Origin: Labilibacter sediminis
Lineage (GTDB): Bacteria > Bacteroidota > Bacteroidia > Bacteroidales > Marinilabiliaceae
DNA length: 36,157 bases
NCBI RefSeq assembly: GCF_005877885.1
Contig: NZ_VCHY01000033.1
Coordinates: 1 to 36,157 of the forward strand
Direction of reading: 5' to 3'
How positions within the stretch are numbered: position 1 is the first letter of the stretch; each line of letters starts with the position of its first letter. The position numbers and the translations under genes were made by a program. Shown in pieces: positions 32,503 through 36,157 of this stretch. Under the pieces are notes generated by a model that was not told the DNA's origin, searched no databases, and saw nothing but the letters and a program-made list of their open reading frames with translations.

Positions 32503-33090
32503 ATGAATTTAAAAAAGACGATTGGACTTGGTGTTATGGCTGTTTGCCTAATACTGGGGGCTTATAGCTGTAAATCAAAGGAAAAAGTTGCAAACAATAG
32601 TGAAGTTGGTCAGATATTAGAGGATCTACCTTGCGAAAAAGCCGGAAAATCAGATAAAAAGTATTTTAGAGCATTCTCAATGGCTACCAGTAGTGACTTA
32701 AGTTTGTCTAAAGAAAAGGCTTTGCTGTTAGCCAAGCAACGTTTGGTTACGCTTATCCAGTCAAACACAAAATCAGTAACAGATCGTTATGTGAATGAGC
32801 GTGAAATGGGATCAGCTTCAGAGTTTGAGCAAAAGTTTGAAAACCTGACTCGTGAAGTAGCAGATGAAACAATTAGTAATATTGTTGTGGCTTGTGAAAA
32901 ATCAAGTGTATTAGCCGATAGAAAATATCGTTCTTTTATTGCCATCGAAGTGGATAAAGACGATTTGCTAAATGAAATGAATAACCGCATTTCAAACGAT
33001 GCAAAGCTTCAGATCGATTATGACAAAAAGAAGTACGAAGAAATTTTTAATCAGGAAATGAGTAAAATGGCCGAAGAAAGAGGTTATTAA
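32503..33090 (+). CDS. small lipoprotein, LPP20-like, function unknown
   Basis: 195 aa from the ATG at 32503, which gives a lipoprotein signal MNLKKTIGLGVMAVCLILGA then YSC. A longer reading from a GTG at 32470 overlaps the predicted promoter (TATTTTG at 32472) and is rejected. The mature part has DKKYFRAFSMATSSDLSLSK and EKALLLAKQRLVTLIQSNTK, then a glutamate-rich middle and VVACEKSSVLADRKYRSFIA, similar to LPP20/FlgP-type lipoproteins in which helices alternate with a short sheet. No enzymatic motif is seen. It is probably anchored in an envelope membrane. A terminator follows directly. Confidence 0.8.
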   Translation: MNLKKTIGLGVMAVCLILGAYSCKSKEKVANNSEVGQILEDLPCEKAGKSDKKYFRAFSMATSSDLSLSKEKALLLAKQRLVTLIQSNTKSVTDRYVNEREMGSASEFEQKFENLTREVADETISNIVVACEKSSVLADRKYRSFIAIEVDKDDLLNEMNNRISNDAKLQIDYDKKKYEEIFNQEMSKMAEERGY

Positions 33091-33117
33091 TTTTGTTTTC
33101 GGATTTGTAAGATATGA

Positions 33118-33143
33118 AAGTCGGCTGTTATGTCGGCTTTTTT
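33118..33143 (+). terminator. terminator after the lipoprotein gene
   Basis: AAGTCGGC (33118-33125) pairs with GTCGGCTT (33132-33139) by 8 bp including two G-T, loop TGTTAT, followed by T. Confidence 0.8.
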
Positions 33144-33207
33144 ATGCGATATAGATTAAATTTGTTTGATCAGCTTAAAAGTCAACTGTTTAAATTTTTA
33201 AAAGATG

Positions 33208-33238
33208 TTTGATGTTTGTAATTAATTGATTATCTTTG
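33208..33238 (+). promoter_or_regulatory. rpsO promoter
   Basis: TTTG at 33208-33211 (-33), then 19 nt, then TATCTTTG at 33231-33238 (-7, TAnnTTTG). This is a textbook Bacteroidota promoter. The leader is about 30 nt. Confidence 0.85.
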
Positions 33239-33272
33239 CACCGCAAATTTTTTTAATATAAACAATTACTTT

Positions 33273-33542
33273 ATGTACTTGACAGCAGAAAAAAAGCAAG
33301 AAATCTTCGAGAAGTACGGAAAGTCGAATACTGATACTGGTTCAGCAGAAAGCCAGATAGCATTATTTACCTACCGTATCGCTCATTTAACTGAACACTT
33401 AAAGTTAAATAAGAAAGATTATAGCACAGAGCATGCTTTGAAGAAATTAGTTGGTAAACGTAGAAGTCTTCTTGATTACATCAAGGCTAAAGATATCGAG
33501 CGTTACCGTTCTTTAATTAAAGAACTAGAATTACGTAAGTAA
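33273..33542 (+). CDS. rpsO: 30S ribosomal protein S15
   Basis: 89 aa. It binds the central domain of 16S rRNA and bridges to the large subunit. The typical sequence is complete: EIFEKYGKSNTDTGSAESQIA, RIAHLTEHLKLNKKDYSTEH, KLVGKRRSLLDYIKAKDIER and YRSLIKELELRK, with all four helices and the H-L-x-x-x-K-D contact residues. It has its own promoter and terminator and is followed by pnp, a neighbour pair that is conserved widely in bacteria. Confidence 0.98.
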   Translation: MYLTAEKKQEIFEKYGKSNTDTGSAESQIALFTYRIAHLTEHLKLNKKDYSTEHALKKLVGKRRSLLDYIKAKDIERYRSLIKELELRK

Positions 33543-33560
33543 TCCTAACTTAGCAAGTTA

Positions 33561-33593
33561 AAAGGGCAATCCATTATTTGGGTTGCCTTTTTT
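33561..33593 (+). terminator. rpsO terminator
   Basis: AAAGGGCAATCC (33561-33572) pairs with GGGTTGCCTTT (33580-33590) with one bulged G, followed by T to 33593. The hairpin covers the upstream GTG of a longer pnp reading, which supports the later pnp start. Confidence 0.8.
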
Positions 33594-33654
33594 ATTTTTT
33601 GTGGCCGGGTGTAAAATAAATGCCTCAATAAGAATAAATTCTAATGATATTACA

Positions 33655-33662
33655 TATATTTG
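33655..33662 (+). promoter_or_regulatory. pnp -7 promoter element
   Basis: TATATTTG matches TAnnTTTG and lies 29 nt before the pnp ATG. The -33 element is unclear. Confidence 0.55.
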
Positions 33663-33690
33663 GGGCAACAAAAGAGATAAAGAAAAAAAT

Positions 33691-35814
33691 ATGATTACTC
33701 CAATTGAAAAAAAGATTGATCTTGGCGATGGAAGATCAATAACTATTGAAACAGGGAAGTTGGCTAAGCAGGCTGACGGTTCAGTAGTAGTAAAAATGAA
33801 TAATACCTATTTATTGGCAACGGTGGTTTCAGCTAAGGATGCTGCTCCGGGTACTGATTTTATGCCATTATCGGTAGAGTATAGAGAGAAGTTTTCGGCC
33901 ATAGGTCGTTTTCCTGGTGGATTTATGAAAAGGGAGGCTCGTCCTTCTGACAATGAAATATTAGTATGTCGTTTGGTAGATAGGGCTTTACGTCCATTGT
34001 TTCCAGAAGATTACCATGCTGAAACATTTGTTACAATCAATTTAATTTCAGGTGATAAAGAAGATTTACCTGATGCATTAGCCGGTTTGGCTGCTTCTGC
34101 TGCCTTGGCTGTTTCTGATATTCCTTTTAACGGACCTATTTCAGAGGTTCGTGTTGGTCGTATTAACGGTGAATTGGTTCTTAACCCAACTCGCTCTCAA
34201 ATGGAAGAGGCCGATATGGAACTTGTTGTTGGTGCAACAATGGAAAATATATTAATGGTTGAAGGAGAGATGGAAGAGGTTTCAGAAGCAGAAATGCTTG
34301 AAGCTATGAAATTTGCTCACGAAGCGATTAAAGTGCAATGTCAGGCTCAAATTGAGTTGGCAGAAATAGTAGGCGCTCAAACTAAGCGTGAGTATTGCCA
34401 TGAAGAAAATGATCAGGAGTTATTTGATCATATTAAAGGAGCAACTTACGACAAAGTATACGAAGTGGCTAAAGCTGGTCTTCCAAAACACGAACGTGCT
34501 GAAAAATTTGCAGCCATTAAAGATGAGTATGTTGAAGCTAATTATACTGAGGAAGATGAAATTCCTGAAGGATTAATTGGTAAATACTATCATGATGTAG
34601 AGAAAGAAGCTGTTCGTCGTTGTGTACTTGATGAAAGAGTTCGTTTAGATGGTCGTAAGACTGACGAGATTCGCCCTATCTGGAGTGAAGTAGATTATCT
34701 TCCAGGTCCGCACGGTTCATCTATCTTTACTCGTGGTGAAACTCAATCTTTATCAACAGTAACATTAGGTACAAAACTAGATGAGAAGATTGTAGATGAT
34801 GTCTTGAATAAGACTGTCGAAAGATTCTTATTGCATTATAATTTCCCTCCATTTTCAACAGGTGATGCTAGGATGTCAAGAGGTACTAGTCGTCGTGAGA
34901 TTGGACACGGTAACCTGGCTTTTAGAGCACTTAAAAATATGTTGCCAGAGGATTATCCATATACTGTACGTATTATGTCTGATATTCTGGAGTCAAATGG
35001 TTCGTCATCAATGGCAACTGTTTGTGCAGGAACATTAGCACTTATGGATGCAGGGGTGCCAATTAAAAAGCCGGTTACAGGTATTGCAATGGGATTGATT
35101 ACCGATGCTGAAAAGTTTGCTGTACTTTCAGATATCCTGGGTGATGAAGATCACCTTGGAGATATGGACTTTAAAGTAACAGGTACACGTGATGGAATTA
35201 CGGCTACTCAAATGGATATTAAAGTAGACGGACTACCATACGAAGTATTGGAGCAAGCTTTATTACAAGCTCGTGACGGACGTTTACATATTATGGATAA
35301 GATTGAGGAAACAATGGATGCACCTCGTGCCGATCTTAAACCTCATGCACCACGTATGGAAACAATCATCATTCCTAAGGATATGATTGGTGCTGTTATC
35401 GGCCCAGGAGGAAAAATCATTCAGGAAATCCAAGCTTCTACCGAATCAACAATTACTATCGAAGAGATTGAGGATACAGGTAAAGTAAGTGTTTCTGCAA
35501 ATAATGCCGATGCAATTAATGCTGCAATGGCTAAGATCAAAGGTATTGTTGCTGTTCCTGAAGTAGGAGAAGTTTATACAGGGAAAATTAAATCTATTGT
35601 TCCTTTTGGAGCATTTGTAGAAATTTTACCAGGTAAAGAAGGACTTTTACATATTTCTGAGATCGAATGGCGCAGACTGGAAAAAGTAGAAGAAGTGCTT
35701 AAAGAAGGAGATGATGTTGAAGTTAAGTTGATTGAGGTAGATCAACGTTCTGGTAAGTTAAAATTATCAAGAAAGGCTCTACTTCCTCGTCCTGAAAGAA
35801 AGCCTAAAAATTAG
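33691..35814 (+). CDS. pnp: polyribonucleotide nucleotidyltransferase
   Basis: 707 aa from the ATG at 33691. It degrades RNA 3'-5' by phosphorolysis and is part of RNA turnover. A longer in-frame reading from 33583 starts inside the rpsO terminator hairpin and upstream of the -7 element, so it is rejected. The first RNase PH domain (~15-145) has [19 protein letters not shown] and [13 protein letters not shown] helical linker follows, then the second RNase PH domain (~320-540) with [55 protein letters not shown] and the acidic catalytic [19 protein letters not shown] domain (~555-615, [17 protein letters not shown]) and an S1 domain (~620-700, [20 protein letters not shown]) complete the trimeric enzyme. 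The order and length fit the family. Confidence 0.97.
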   Translation: MITPIEKKIDLGDGRSITIETGKLAKQADGSVVVKMNNTYLLATVVSAKDAAPGTDFMPLSVEYREKFSAIGRFPGGFMKREARPSDNEILVCRLVDRALRPLFPEDYHAETFVTINLISGDKEDLPDALAGLAASAALAVSDIPFNGPISEVRVGRINGELVLNPTRSQMEEADMELVVGATMENILMVEGEMEEVSEAEMLEAMKFAHEAIKVQCQAQIELAEIVGAQTKREYCHEENDQELFDHIKGATYDKVYEVAKAGLPKHERAEKFAAIKDEYVEANYTEEDEIPEGLIGKYYHDVEKEAVRRCVLDERVRLDGRKTDEIRPIWSEVDYLPGPHGSSIFTRGETQSLSTVTLGTKLDEKIVDDVLNKTVERFLLHYNFPPFSTGDARMSRGTSRREIGHGNLAFRALKNMLPEDYPYTVRIMSDILESNGSSSMATVCAGTLALMDAGVPIKKPVTGIAMGLITDAEKFAVLSDILGDEDHLGDMDFKVTGTRDGITATQMDIKVDGLPYEVLEQALLQARDGRLHIMDKIEETMDAPRADLKPHAPRMETIIIPKDMIGAVIGPGGKIIQEIQASTESTITIEEIEDTGKVSVSANNADAINAAMAKIKGIVAVPEVGEVYTGKIKSIVPFGAFVEILPGKEGLLHISEIEWRRLEKVEEVLKEGDDVEVKLIEVDQRSGKLKLSRKALLPRPERKPKN

Positions 35815-35835
35815 TAGTTTAATAAATTACGATAT

Positions 35836-35866
35836 AAAAAAAGGCCTTACGGGCCTTTTTTTTATA
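35836..35866 (+). terminator. bidirectional terminator after pnp
   Basis: AAAAAAAGGCC (35836-35846) pairs with GGCCTTTTTTT (35852-35862), 11 bp, with flanking A and T runs on both sides. Confidence 0.9.
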
Positions 35867-35869
35867 TCC

Positions 35870-36157
35870 TCTTGTTAATAATTATACTCCGAGAGGATTC
35901 CTTTAAACCCGGATTTCTAAGACTTTTTGAAAAGTAAAACCGAGTAGCTAACTATTTCAAGTATTTTAGTTCTATTTCGATAAAAATGTGTGTTGGCCGG
36001 TTCAATTGGCCCGGGCCGGTAATAGCGAGACGCAGTTGAATGCGGGTGAATAAGGGATGCGTGACGGCAATAGATTCAATAAGGAGGTGGGCTGAAGGAT
36101 GAATTGAACTTGATTTTTTTGTTTCTTTTTGATCAAGCAAAAAGAAAGCCTGTTTGG
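35870..36157. other. non-coding right end with a repeat fragment
   Basis: No credible gene. 36104-36157 carries a T-rich lead-in (CTTGATTTTTTTGTTTC) followed by GATCAAGCAAAAAG. The lead-in resembles those in front of the dispersed palindromic repeats at 79 and 24145. The hairpin GGCC-CGGGCC near 36010 is GC-rich. Confidence 0.45.

Noticed and set aside
33583-33690. N-terminal extension of pnp
   Set aside because: The start codon lies in the rpsO terminator hairpin and upstream of the pnp -7 element; normal PNPase begins at MITPIEKK.
35952-36140. 62-residue minus-strand ORF at the right end
   Set aside because: It overlaps a repeat fragment and GC-rich hairpin and has no family likeness.

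Overview
The window looks like chromosome of a marine member of the Bacteroidota, probably Bacteroidales/Marinilabiliales. Two large secreted proteins end in type IX secretion (T9SS) sorting domains. Promoters fit the Bacteroidota TAnnTTTG (-7) pattern, the tRNA lacks an encoded CCA, PyrF is the ~275-aa type, and the DNA is AT-rich. No single gene fixes the genus.

Region 1 (1-9290): a secreted multidomain glycosidase, an alkaline phosphatase, a DUF6249 membrane protein, RecQ helicase, an ECF sigma factor with an adjacent membrane protein, and tRNA-Met(CAT). Region 2 (9300-13200): a REP-associated tyrosine transposase inside a pair of 44-nt inverted repeats with compensatory changes, a secreted protein with 14 propeller-like repeats, and the 3' remnant of a group II intron.

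Region 3 (13265-22400) is the most unusual. It holds a sulfatase lipoprotein and then six unrelated genes, all on the minus strand: Fic AMP-transferase, CapA-like phosphoesterase, YdeI/OmpD-associated protein, C1 peptidase, a lipoprotein with ExbD-like segments, and a Yip1-like membrane protein. They are separated by imperfect palindromes that resemble integron attC recombination sites. No integrase gene is visible, so this reads as a cluster of attC sites lacking an integrase. A 717-nt group II intron without an ORF sits inside one of the sites, on the strand opposite the genes. Comparison with a near-identical uninterrupted site fixes its ends to the base.

Region 4 (22400-24300): about 1.9 kb with no credible gene but several structured repeats. 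Region 5 (24319-36157) is a plus-strand housekeeping block: a PorE-like T9SS lipoprotein that ends inside a heptamer repeat and lacks the expected OmpA domain, purM, prfA, an inserted four-helix-bundle gene with 25-bp tandem repeats, pyrF, a nested palindromic repeat cluster, DUF2851, a TrkA-type potassium channel, a small lipoprotein, rpsO and pnp.
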